DNA of 64,000 nucleotides, taken from NCBI RefSeq assembly GCF_029784165.1, contig NC_073695.1, forward strand, positions 136,777,392 through 136,841,391, read 5' to 3'. The notes beneath the pieces were generated by a model. The model was not told the DNA's origin, did not search any database, and saw only the letters and a program-made list of their open reading frames with translations. Each line of letters begins with the position of its first letter. The stretch's first letter is position 1. Both the position numbers and the translations under genes were made by a program. This stretch comes from Wyeomyia smithii (lineage: Eukaryota > Arthropoda > Insecta > Diptera > Culicidae). Positions 35,149 to 44,920 of the stretch are shown here, piece by piece.

Positions 35149-35991
35149 ATGGATACGAAGCAGTGTGGTGCATGTCAGCTGCTGGTGAACGATTTGGAAC
35201 CAGTTCGCTGCGGCTTTTGTGAAACTTATTTCCACATCAGCCAAAAGTGCTGTGGATTTAATAATCGCGCACATAAGGAACTGTTTGCCGCTGGCCAAGC
35301 TATGTTTTTGTGTTTAGAATGCAGAGACGAATTGCAAGGCAGAAGCATTCGTTCATATTTGGCTGATAAAATCGAACCGAGTACTGCTGCACCAACTGAT
35401 ATTGATACTGGTAACATCTCATCACAAATTCATGAGCTACACAAGTTTGTCGAATGTTTGAGCCGCAAAGTTGACAGTTTGGCATTAGACCGTACCCAAC
35501 CGGAACAAAATATTACTCCGCGGCCAATAAGTAATATAATTTGGCCAAGCCTAGGTGTTAAAAGAAGACGAGGTAATAACGGAACGCCACTACGTTCTAC
35601 CACTACTGATCGTGGAACGAAAGCAGTCGATTTAAGTGGCCTATCAGTCCCATTTATTACTCTTGCTGCACCTGCTCCTAAGTTTTGGTTATACCTTTCG
35701 GGATTTCAACCACTTGTTACAAACGATGATGTTTGCCAGATTGTTGCTCGCTGTTTAGATGATGATAACCCAGTAGATGTTGTCAGATTGGTTCCCAAAG
35801 GCAAGGATATTGGTACGCTGACATTTGTGTCCTACAAAGTAGGCCTCTCTCCTGACCTAAAACATCAAGCGCTGATGCCCTCTACTTGGCCAGAAGGTCT
35901 GTTGTTCCTTGAATTCATCGAAAAAAACGCCAGTCGCGGGCCGAGCTCAGCCCACGAAAAGTACGTTTGCAGCCCTGCTGTTCACACCTGA
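35149..35991 (+). CDS. CR1-like LINE ORF1 with PHD-like zinc finger, 280 aa
   Basis: Probable RNA/chromatin-binding first protein of the LINE. It starts at the ATG at 35149 (the preceding GTG at 35146 is also in frame). Residues 6-58 carry a PHD-like pattern: C6-x2-C9, C21-x2-C24, H29, C34/C35, C55-x2-C58. A helical, possibly coiled-coil stretch follows (~85-115). A conserved C-terminal region (~175-260) contains FWLYLSGFQPLVTNDD and VVRLVPKGKD, similar in position to the RRM/esterase-region of this family, though I cannot assign it firmly. The stop at 35991 lies inside the 5' end of the ORF2 frame, so translation of ORF2 may be coupled. Confidence 0.8.
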   Translation: MDTKQCGACQLLVNDLEPVRCGFCETYFHISQKCCGFNNRAHKELFAAGQAMFLCLECRDELQGRSIRSYLADKIEPSTAAPTDIDTGNISSQIHELHKFVECLSRKVDSLALDRTQPEQNITPRPISNIIWPSLGVKRRRGNNGTPLRSTTTDRGTKAVDLSGLSVPFITLAAPAPKFWLYLSGFQPLVTNDDVCQIVARCLDDDNPVDVVRLVPKGKDIGTLTFVSYKVGLSPDLKHQALMPSTWPEGLLFLEFIEKNASRGPSSAHEKYVCSPAVHT

Positions 35992-36101
35992 TCACTCCAC
36001 ATTGTAACACGGACGATGGAAACTGCGTTTTTGATGACTTGATTTCATCTACATATGCCACTGCTGATTTTTCGGATCCGGGACACCCTTTAACAGTCAC
36101 T

Positions 36102-39100
36102 ATGGAAGCCCCTGACCCCTCCGACACAGTCGTGCTACCTGCTGACATCCGCCTTCCTCATCGTCCCGGTCCTGTGTTCGGAGATGGGGACGGGGTCTTC
36201 CAGCCTGCATCGTCAGGCATGTATAATTGTATTTCCGACCTTTCGGCACCTCATGCTTTCCCCCGTTCCAGTGTTTTGGCGCATGGATCCGTTTCGTATT
36301 CACACCAGTTGCGGATTTACTACCAAAATGTGCGTGGGTTGCGCAACAAAATAGATTCATTCTTTTTGGCAGTCTCCGAAGGTGATTACGATGTCATTGT
36401 TCTTACTGAAACATGGCTCGACGATCGCATTCTCTCAACACAATTGTTTGGAAATCGCTATACTGTGTTCCGGACCGACCGTTCTGATTTGAATAGCAAA
36501 AAGACGCGCGGCGGAGGTGTGTTGGTAGCTGTTTCGGTGAGACTGAACTGCCGTATTGATGCTGCACCTATTCATGATACTCTTGAGCAAGTGTGGGTAA
36601 TTGTGGAAACATCTTGCAGTGACGTCAGCGTGGGTGTTGTGTATTTGCCCCCTGACCGAAAATCGGATTCACAGCTAATTCAGCAACATATCGATTCGAT
36701 AGAAATGGTTCTGTCACGTTTGAAGCCTCAAGCTCAAGCATTAGTTTTCGGCGACTATAATCAGTCTGGCTTGCGATGGTTTATTTCGCCTAATGGACTA
36801 CCGTTAGTGAACACACTGCGTTCCCACATGCCGACTGGCTGCTGCTCTCTTCTTGATGGTTTTTGTCTACACGGACTGACCCAAATCAACACTGCTTTGA
36901 TTGATGACGAACGCATGCTAGATCTCATATTTGCAAACGACCAAGCAATGCAAAATTGTTCTGTGTCTGTTCCCCACGAGCCACTGGTAAATCTTGAAGC
37001 TGTGCATCCTGCGGTCGTTATATCAGTGAGCCTTTCTCAACCAATGGTTTTCGATCAAGCTTCAGAAAGCAGGTCTTTGAATTTTCGTCGTGCTGACTAT
37101 TCTGCACTTTGCGCAGCACTATCGGAAGTAAACTGGGATGCTTTATTGGATCGGTCTTCCTGTATCGACGAAGCGGTTGACTCTTTCAACAGTGCAATTG
37201 AGGGCGTAATCAACCAGACAGTGCCAGCTTGTGATCCACCTCGAAAACCAGTGTGGTCGAATCTTCACCTCCGTTCGCTCAAGCGCTTGCGGTCTGCTGC
37301 GCTTCGGAAATACTGTTCACATCGCTCGTCATACAACAAAAATCGATTGAACATCGCTAGCCGCCAGTATCGCAACTACAACCGATATTTGTACAACCGG
37401 TACGTGAAACGCATTCAAAATAATCTTTGCACACACCCAAAACAGTTCTGGTCGTTCGTGAATAATAAACGGAAGGAAGCCGGATTACCCTCTTCCATGT
37501 TTCTGGGCGATTCCGTTGCTAACAACGAACGTGAAAAATGCGATCTATTTGCCCAGCAGTTCCAGCAAGTTTTCAACGGTTTTGTTGCCTCTCCCGAACA
37601 AGTCAGTATAGCCAGCAATGCAGCTCCCCGAGACGTGTTTTCATTTCGACTGCCGCTTATTATTACAGAGGATGTTGTCATTGCCCTGAGTAAGCTGAAA
37701 GCTTCGTATACCGCTGGACCTGATGGTATTCCTTCAGCGGTTCTCAAGCGATGTGGAGAAGTTCTCTGTTCGCCAATCGCTAAGCTATTTAATTTATCTG
37801 TGCAGCAATGTAAATTTCCTGACCGTTGGAAATTTTCGTATTTGTTTCCAATTCACAAGAAAGGTGATAAACGCAACATCTCTAATTATCGTGGCATCAC
37901 ATCCTTGTGCGCTTGCTCTAAGTTGTTCGAGATAATTATTAACGACGCTTTATTCGCTAGCTGTAAACATTATATTGACACCGAGCAGCACGGATTTTTT
38001 CCTAAACGGTCAGTAACCACAAACTTAATGCAGTTCGTGTCTCGCTGTGTACAAACCATGGATTGTGGTTTTCAAACTGATGCAATTTATCTGGACTTGA
38101 AGGCTGCGTTCGATAAAGTGGACCACGGGATACTGCTTGGTAAAATGTTTAGGCTCGGTATAACATCGGATTCCGTACGCTGGTTTGAGTCGTATTTGAC
38201 TGAGCGTAGAGTTTGTGTGAAAGTAGGATCTGTTGTTTCAGACCGCTTTTCCAATATGTCAGGAGTTCCTCAAGGTAGTAACCTGGGTCCGCTACTCTTC
38301 TCTATCTTCATCAACGACGCTGCTCTTCTGCTGCCACCAGACTGCCGGCTGTTTTATGCTGACGACACGAAACTGTTTAAAAAAATTAAGTGTTTGCGTG
38401 ATTGTATGGAGCTACAGAATTACCTGGACACGTTTGCGAGTTGGTGCGGAACGAACTGCTTAACGCTGAGCATAGATAAATGCAACACGATCTCTTTTAA
38501 TAGGAAGCGTACGCAAATCGAATTTACATATTCTATTGAAAATCAACATCTTCTCCGTGTGGAGTGTGTAAAAGACCTCGGAGTAATTTTGGACCGCAAA
38601 CTTACATTTAAAACCCATTATGACAGCATTATCGCTAAGGCAAACCGACAACTTGGGTTTATATTCAAGATTGCTGATGAATTTCGTGATCCGTTATGCT
38701 TCAGATCATTGTACTGTTCCCTTGTGAGATCAATCCTAGAGACCAGTTCTGTGGTATGGAGTTCTTTCCATGCAAATTGGTCACACAGAATGGAAATGGT
38801 GCAGAAAAAATTCATCCGCTATGCTCTCCGCTTTCTCCCTTGGCGGGATCCACAGAACCTACCACCATACGAAAACCGCTGCCGACTTCTTGGTATTCAA
38901 CCATTAGAACATCGACGACAAATCGCACAGGCCGTCTTTGCTGCTAAACTATTGACTGGCCACATCGACTGCCCAAGTATTTTGACCCAGCTCAATCTAT
39001 ACGCTTCTGAAAGACCACTGCGTAACAGAAACTTTTTTTATTTGGAACCGCGCAGTCGACTTTATGGTTCCCACGATCCGATTCGCGCCATATCCCGCCG

Positions 39101-39188
39101 CTTTAATGAGTTTTATGAGTTATTTGACTTCAATATGCCGATCAACGCTTTTCGTCAGCGAGTAATTGATGTTTTACGAACAACCTGA
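36102..39188 (+). CDS. CR1-like LINE ORF2: endonuclease and reverse transcriptase, intact, ~1028 aa
   Basis: Enzyme for target-primed reverse transcription. The frame is open from 35967, but the first ATG is 36102, which I take as start; a non-ATG or coupled start upstream is possible. The N-terminal AP-endonuclease (~70-290) has YYQNVRGLRNKID, LTETWLDD, FGDYNQ, LDLIFAND and a VHPAVVI box in place of the usual SDH. RT (~480-790) has TAGPDGIPSAVL, YRGITSLCACSKL, EQHGFFPKRS, YLDLKAAFDKVDHG, GVPQGSNLGPLLF and the catalytic YADD (~752). The C-terminal domain has LGVILDRKLTF and LPPYENRCRLLGI. There is no RNase H, as expected for CR1. Length is normal for the family. Confidence 0.9.
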   Translation: MEAPDPSDTVVLPADIRLPHRPGPVFGDGDGVFQPASSGMYNCISDLSAPHAFPRSSVLAHGSVSYSHQLRIYYQNVRGLRNKIDSFFLAVSEGDYDVIVLTETWLDDRILSTQLFGNRYTVFRTDRSDLNSKKTRGGGVLVAVSVRLNCRIDAAPIHDTLEQVWVIVETSCSDVSVGVVYLPPDRKSDSQLIQQHIDSIEMVLSRLKPQAQALVFGDYNQSGLRWFISPNGLPLVNTLRSHMPTGCCSLLDGFCLHGLTQINTALIDDERMLDLIFANDQAMQNCSVSVPHEPLVNLEAVHPAVVISVSLSQPMVFDQASESRSLNFRRADYSALCAALSEVNWDALLDRSSCIDEAVDSFNSAIEGVINQTVPACDPPRKPVWSNLHLRSLKRLRSAALRKYCSHRSSYNKNRLNIASRQYRNYNRYLYNRYVKRIQNNLCTHPKQFWSFVNNKRKEAGLPSSMFLGDSVANNEREKCDLFAQQFQQVFNGFVASPEQVSIASNAAPRDVFSFRLPLIITEDVVIALSKLKASYTAGPDGIPSAVLKRCGEVLCSPIAKLFNLSVQQCKFPDRWKFSYLFPIHKKGDKRNISNYRGITSLCACSKLFEIIINDALFASCKHYIDTEQHGFFPKRSVTTNLMQFVSRCVQTMDCGFQTDAIYLDLKAAFDKVDHGILLGKMFRLGITSDSVRWFESYLTERRVCVKVGSVVSDRFSNMSGVPQGSNLGPLLFSIFINDAALLLPPDCRLFYADDTKLFKKIKCLRDCMELQNYLDTFASWCGTNCLTLSIDKCNTISFNRKRTQIEFTYSIENQHLLRVECVKDLGVILDRKLTFKTHYDSIIAKANRQLGFIFKIADEFRDPLCFRSLYCSLVRSILETSSVVWSSFHANWSHRMEMVQKKFIRYALRFLPWRDPQNLPPYENRCRLLGIQPLEHRRQIAQAVFAAKLLTGHIDCPSILTQLNLYASERPLRNRNFFYLEPRSRLYGSHDPIRAISRRFNEFYELFDFNMPINAFRQRVIDVLRTT

Positions 39189-39248
39189 CTATATTTTTAA
39201 TTTAATAATTCATTAAGACTCATCATTGTCAGATGAATATAGACTGTG

Positions 39249-39278
39249 AAATAAATAAATAAATAAATAAATAAATAT
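39249..39278 (+). repeat. (AAAT)n 3' tail of the CR1-like element
   Basis: Seven or so AAAT repeats directly after the 3' UTR, serving in place of poly(A). The same tail type occurs inverted at 47839-47863 for the CR1-like fragment there. Confidence 0.85.
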
Positions 39279-39429
39279 TAAATTTGTTCCGCTGCTGGGC
39301 CAAGACATTACGGACTGGCATATTGGGTTGTCTCCCTCGGGCCTTGAGAGTATCGTGCGGGTCTGATTGCTGTTTCCGGATCCGGCGTGTTCTTGTCGTT
39401 AGGTTGGATGTAGGCGGAAAGGGATAGGA

Positions 39430-42400
39430 CTAAACTGGGGCGTGGATGGATTTCAGGAAAACGTATATAAGGGACATGTAGGATAGGTCACGGCTCGCCA
39501 AGACATCACGAACAGGAACAGCCGACTGCCTACCTTCGGCCTGCAGGGAAGCTATTAATTTAGACCTGGCGTCACGGTGTACAGGGCATGACCAAACAAC
39601 GTGCTCTATGTGGTGATAACCTTCACCACAGGCACAGACACCACTCTCTCCGAGCCCAACACGACGGAGATGCGCATCAAATCTATAGTGATTGGACATA
39701 AGCCGGGACATCACGCAAATGAAATCCCGACCTGCATCCAACCCCTTGAACCACGGATTCGTCGACACCTCGAGGATTATGGAATGTAACCACCTTCCCA
39801 GTTCCCCTCTGGTCCAAGCATTTTGCCAACTGATGATCGTATTCTGACGTACAAATGAGAAAAATTCATTGAAGGCAATTGGTCTTTCATAAATTCCACC
39901 GTTTGTTGCGCCCACCTTAGCCAAAGAGTCCGCTTTCTCATTGCCCGGTATCGAGCAGTGAGAAGGGACCCACGCTAAGGTAATCTGAAACGATTTTTCG
40001 GATAAAGCACTCAGATGTTCCCGTATTTTCCCCAGGAAATACGGAGAGTGCTTAACATCTTTCATCGATCGGAGAGCCTCAATGGAACTGAGACTGTCCG
40101 TATAGACGAAATAATGGTCCGTGGGCATTTTTTCGATAATCCCTAGCGTGTACTGAATTGCAGCCAATTCTGCAACGTAAACAGAAGCAGGATTATCGAG
40201 CTTATGGGAGACGGTTAAATTGTTATTGAAAATACCGAAGCCAGTGGACCCATCAAGAAGTGATCCGTCAGTGTAGAACATATTGTCGCAGTTGATGTTT
40301 CGATATTTATTGGAAAAAATTTTGGGGATCTGCTGCACGCGTAAATGATCCGGGATTCCACGAGTTTCTTCTATCATGGATGTATCGAAAAACACAGTGG
40401 AATCCGAAGTATTTGATAAGTTGACACGATTTGGAATATTCGAAGAAGGGTTAATATTTTGGGACATGTGATTGAAATACAATGTCATAAAACGGGTTTG
40501 AGAATTAAGTTCGATTAACCTTTCAAAATTTTCAATCACAGGACGGTTCGAGACCTCACATTTGATAAGAATGCGAGAAGACAGGCTCCAGAAGCGGTTT
40601 TTCAATGGTAGTACTCCAGCTAAGACCTCCAAACTCATCGTTTGGGTCGATTGCATGCAACCCAAGGCGATACGCAAACAACGATATTGTATTCGCTCCA
40701 GTTTGATCAAATGTGTGTTTGCTGCGGAGCGAAAGCAGAAACACCCGTACTCAATAACAGACAATATCGTTGTTTGGTAAAGCCTAATAAGGTCTCCTGG
40801 ATGGGCTCCCCACCATTGTCCGGTTATTGTACGGAGAAAATTCACTCTTTGTTGACATTTTTTCATCAGATACCTCACGTGACAACCCCAGGTGCCTTTA
40901 GAGTCGAACCAGACACCAAGATATTTGTGTACCAAAACCTGAGAAATCGTTTTACCCATTAATTGTGTTTGAAGCATGCTTCCTAGAAAAAACTACTATC
41001 TCAGTCTTCTCCGGAGAGAATTCGATACCTAGCTGTAAAGCCCAAGCAGACAAATTGTCCAAGGTATCTTGCAATGATCCTTGCAAATCGGCAGCTTTGG
41101 CTCCTGTAACAGAAATTACACTGTCGTCTGCAAGTTATCTTATCGTGCATGAATTTGCCAGACATTCGTCGATGTCATTTACATAAAAATTGTAAAGAAG
41201 GGGGCTTAAACATGAGCCCTGGGGAAGACCCATGTAGCTAATTCAAAAAGTTGCCAAATCGCCGTGCGTAAAATGCATGTGCTTTTCGGACAACAAATTG
41301 TGCAAAATATTGTTCAAAATTGGAGAAAATCCTTGTCGGTGAAGTTTACCCGAAAGAATGTCAATAAAAACGGAATCAAAAGCCCCCTTAATGTCCAAGA
41401 ACGCAGACGCCATTTGTTCTTTGCGAGCATACGCCAGCTGATTATCTGTTGTAAGCAACGCAAGACAATCATTCGTCCCTTTGGCACGGCGGAAACCAAA
41501 TTGAGTATCTGATAGTAGACCATTTGATTCGACCCAATGGTCTAAACGACGGAGTATCATTTTTTCCATCAATTTCCGGATACAGGATAGCATTGCAATC
41601 GGCCTATAAGAGTTGTGATCAGAAGCTGGTTTCCCTGGTTTTTGGATGGCGATCACCTTCACTTGCCTCCAATCCTGCGGTACAATGTTTTGCTCCAGGT
41701 TCAATAAGTTGAACAAGTTCAACAAGCGCCTCTTGGCATTGCCGGGTAGATTCTTCAACAAGTTGAATTTGATTCTATCCAACCCAGGCGCGTTATTGTT
41801 ACAGGACAGGAGGGTAACTGAAAATTCTGCCATCGTAAAAGGTGATTCTATCGCGTCGTGACCCGGAGACGTATCGCGAACAAAGTTTTGCGCAGGAACA
41901 GAGTCCGGACATACTTTCCTGGCAAAATCAAATATCCACCGACTTGAAGACTCCTCGCTTTCGTTGACCGTTACGCGATTCCGCATTCTTCGGGCTGTGT
42001 TCCAAAGAGTGCTCATCGATGTCTCCCTCGACGTCTCGTTCACGAACCGACGCCAATATCCGCGTTTCTTTGCTTTAGCCAGGCTTTTAAGCTTGGTATT
42101 AAGCTCCGAATACCGTATATAGTCGTCGGGTATACCTCCCTTCTGGAAGGCCAAAAACGCGTCGGATCTTTGCGTGTAGACATCGGAGCATTCTTTGTCC
42201 CACCACGGAGTTGGAGGCCGCTCTTTGATCGTTACGCCGGGATATTTCTTCGTTTGGGCTTGCAACGCGGCGTCGAGGATTAAGCCCGCGAGGAGGTTGT
42301 ATTCTTCAAGTGGTGGATGATGTTGAATCGACTCGACCGCTTTTGAAATCATTTCCTCGTATAACTTCCAATCGACATTCCGTGTGAGGTCATACGGAAT

Positions 42401-43108
42401 GCCAATTGGTCAAATGCGAGTTAACCCGTTATTAATTGAAATAAGAATAGGCAAATGGTCGCTACCGTGAGGATCGATGATTACCTTCCATGTGCAATCC
42501 AACCGTAGCGACGTCGAACATAAGGATAGATCCAAAGCGCTTGGGCGCGCTGGAGGTTTCGGGATACGTTTCTTTTCACCGTTGTTCAAAATAGTCATGT
42601 CGAAGTCATCGCAAAGGTTATAGATCAAAGAGGAGCGGTTATCATTGTAGGGGGAACCCCAAGCTACACCATGAGAGTTGAAGTCTCCCAAAATCAAACG
42701 TGGCGAGGGAAGAAGTTCTATTAAATCATAGAGCAACCGTTGCCCAACCTGTGCTCTGGGAGGAATATATATTGAGGCAATACAAAGCTCTTTACCTTGT
42801 ATTGTCATTTGACATGCGACAACTTCGATGCCTGGAATCGAGGGGAGGTTAATACGATAGACAGAATAGCACTTTTTAATCCCTAGAAGTACTCCTCCAT
42901 ATGGGGTGTCTCGATCAAGGCGAATAATATTAAAATCTTGGAAGTTGAGATCAATATTTGAAGTAAGCCAAGTTTCACAAAGGGAAAATGCATCGCATTT
43001 GTTTCTATTTATTAAAACTTTGAATGAATCCATTTTTGGTAAAATACTTCTACAATTCCACTGTAAGACAGAGATAGAATCCTTCGTATACGCAGATGAA
43101 TTAGGCAT
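39430..43108 (-). pseudogene. I-like LINE ORF2 (endonuclease / RT / RNase H), copy 2, few lesions
   Basis: Starts at the ATG at 43108. Endonuclease motifs: LQWNCRSILP, CETWL, GDFNSHGVAWG, SDHLPI. RT motifs: NAPGLDRIKFNLL, SYRPIAMLSCIRK, FGFRRAKGTND, FLDIKGAFDSV, GLPQGSCLSPLLY, LADDS. RNase H motifs: YTDGSLL, AELAAI, YTDSLSS, ADSLAK, then a C-terminal CACGEG..H..H...C motif. Lesions: TGA at 42410 (from CGA, compare copy 1), TGA at 41243 (from CGA), TAA near 41134 (from CAA), a 2 bp loss near 41050 and an 11 bp loss near 40975. The open 515-codon stretch 39430-40977 covers thumb plus RNase H. Confidence 0.85.
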
Positions 43109-44477
43109 CGAAGGATACAATCGCTGCAAGGAGGAGCCATTGGGGAGTCAACTGCTTCAAAAATGATCTAACTGTTGGGAGGAATGCTGTAAGAAAAACT
43201 TTAATTGGATCGGGTATATTGAAATTTTCAAAGATCCAGTCCACAATGTCAGAGAATTTCACAAATCCAGAGTTTGGTTCATCAACTGGGTGTGCAAAAG
43301 GAACAACTGGGGTTTTTGATGTTCCAGGAAGTGCTGGGAACTCCTTCTGGGACTTTAAATTTGCAAGCCCAGGAGGAGTTTGCTTCGGTTTTTCCGCAGC
43401 ACTGTTTGGTTTGTTTGTAACTTTCATTTCACTTTGGGAAATCTTAGGACCTTTTCGGGGAAGTTTAGGAGAGGAAATATTTTTCCTTTTTCTAGACGCC
43501 CCAGGATTGGCACAAGATGTTCCCGCTGGTGAATCGTCAGAATCGGTTTCATCAGAGGACAACAGATCAAAGGGGTTCGATGTTATGGTAGAAGTGGTCA
43601 CGGTCTTCTTCAGCATCTCAGCGTAAGATCGCTTTGAACGCTCCTTAAGTGACCGCTTGATTTTATCTCTGCGCTGCATGTACACCGGGCATGTGGAGAG
43701 ATCATGCTGATTTTCCCCGCAGTGAATACATTTTTCAGCATTTACACTGCAAGAATCGTCCGCATGAGTTTTTCCACACTTGCTACATCGTGCCTTATTG
43801 CAGCAGTAGGCGGCTGTGTGGCCTAGCTGCTTGCAATTGGTGCAATTCATAACACGGGGTACATACAATCGCACAGGCAGACGAACCCGTTCGATCGAGA
43901 CGTGGCTAGGGAGAGCAGATCCGGCAAACGTAACACGAAACGAGTCTGACGGAGTGTACACTTTTGTGCCGTTGACAAGAGACACAAACCGCAATTGCTT
44001 GCAATCTATGATCTTTACTTTTACGTCATGACACAAAGCATTTTTGAAGCAGCCAAAACCGCTTGCCAAGATACACTCGACCGACAGACTCGAATCGGTT
44101 ATGACACCGTCGATCTCCACGTCTCGTGCGGGTATATAAACGCGATACTTGCGTGTGAAAAGCTCGGAGCGAGCAATAGCGTTGGCCTGTTCCAGGTCGC
44201 TGACCACGACACGGAGCTTGTTGGGTCTGACCTTGGAGATTTCGGTCACGGCCTTGTACCCCTCCGTCAGGTCTTTCGAAATCTGCAGGATGTTTAACGG
44301 TTTCGATTTCGGTCCTGCTTTTGGCCGAAAGAAAACAGTAAAGCTGCCCTGAGATCCGTCCGGGTAAAACCTGGGGCGAGGGGGGACTGGAGAATTAACA
44401 GAGGAAGGGTTGGCAGGAGGGACAGGGTCGGGGGGGTTCGGGGATGGTGGCACGGGAGGCGAGGGATCTACATCCAT
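43101..44477 (-). CDS. I-like LINE ORF1, intact zinc-knuckle RNA-binding protein, 458 aa
   Basis: The family role is to coat the LINE RNA in a cytoplasmic RNP and help target-primed reverse transcription. It starts at the ATG at 44477. A proline/serine-rich N-terminus (residues 1-40) precedes a conserved region (40-205). Three CCHC-type knuckles follow: C212-C225 (CTNCKQLGHTAAYC), C231-C243 (CSKCGKTHADDSC) and C250-C263 (CIHCGENQHDLSTC). Then comes a basic segment (RRDKIKRSLKERSKRSYAE), an acidic stretch (SSDETDSDD) and a hydrophobic C-terminus. The stop overlaps the ORF2 ATG in ATGCCTAA (43108-43101), suggesting coupled reinitiation. The frame is fully open although ORF2 is dead. Confidence 0.85.
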   Translation of the reverse strand: MDVDPSPPVPPSPNPPDPVPPANPSSVNSPVPPRPRFYPDGSQGSFTVFFRPKAGPKSKPLNILQISKDLTEGYKAVTEISKVRPNKLRVVVSDLEQANAIARSELFTRKYRVYIPARDVEIDGVITDSSLSVECILASGFGCFKNALCHDVKVKIIDCKQLRFVSLVNGTKVYTPSDSFRVTFAGSALPSHVSIERVRLPVRLYVPRVMNCTNCKQLGHTAAYCCNKARCSKCGKTHADDSCSVNAEKCIHCGENQHDLSTCPVYMQRRDKIKRSLKERSKRSYAEMLKKTVTTSTITSNPFDLLSSDETDSDDSPAGTSCANPGASRKRKNISSPKLPRKGPKISQSEMKVTNKPNSAAEKPKQTPPGLANLKSQKEFPALPGTSKTPVVPFAHPVDEPNSGFVKFSDIVDWIFENFNIPDPIKVFLTAFLPTVRSFLKQLTPQWLLLAAIVSFDA

Positions 44478-44920
44478 CGCGCTAAATCTAGCGCACTAGC
44501 GCCGACAGAACACGTACCTCTTTACTTCTCCTTTCAGCAGGGTTGGTCGTCCGAACGGTCGAAGCTGCAGCCGTTACAGCCAGCAGCACCAATACAGCAG
44601 CTCCAAACAGCCACCAGCAGCGAACTGGGTGTGCGATCACTTCGCTGTGCTGACACAACTCGCTGTCAACTGTTGGCTTCTTCTTTTTCCTCCTTTGTGT
44701 TGAGATTCTCGTCCACTGCTGTAGCACAAATCACTTAGCAGCCAAATCGGCTTACGCACCAGCAAACAGCCACGATGCGAAACAGTTGCACAAAGGCGGG
44801 CGACCTTGAACCTTCACTCGACCAGGCAAACAATGCCAACACTTGCTCACGCGTCTTTTGTTTTATATTCTATCGGAGCGATCACCAAACACGTCCGATA
44901 CTGATGCGTGTTCGGCACAG
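44478..44920 (-). other. 5' UTR of I-like LINE copy 2
   Basis: Leader between the 5' junction and the ORF1 ATG. LINEs of this type carry an internal RNA polymerase II promoter here, but I see no unmistakable motif. A 79-codon frame (44488-44727) has no known similarity. Confidence 0.5.

Larger units (their letters stand above)
34892..39281 (+). mobile_element. CR1-like non-LTR retrotransposon, apparently intact
   Basis: A 4.39 kb insertion in the 3' UTR of I-like copy 2; joining GCAGCATGTG (34880s) to ATTTGTTCCGCTG (39282) restores the order seen in copy 1 at 245-275. It has a ~250 bp 5' UTR, ORF1 with a PHD-like finger, ORF2 with endonuclease and RT, a short 3' UTR and an (AAAT)n tail. PHD-bearing ORF1 plus this RT type fit the CR1/L2 group (T1/Q-like of mosquitoes). 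I see no stop or frameshift in either ORF. No clear target-site duplication is visible. Confidence 0.85.
34646..44920 (-). mobile_element. I-like non-LTR retrotransposon, copy 2, interrupted by a CR1-like LINE
   Basis: The 3' poly(A) tail is the T run at 34646-34659. The 3' UTR begins at 34662-34890, is interrupted by the CR1-like element (34892-39281) and resumes at 39282. The 5' end is near 44920. Without the insert it is about 5.9 kb, like copy 1. Flanks carry a short duplication of the type TGGGAAATTTT / TGGAAAAATTTT, and the host L2-like reading frame resumes on the far side. ORF1 is intact and ORF2 is broken. Confidence 0.85.

Noticed and set aside
35967..36101. Upstream part of the CR1-like ORF2 frame as coding start
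   Set aside because: The frame opens without an ATG (first codon TTG) and overlaps the end of ORF1; the first ATG is 36102, well before the endonuclease domain.
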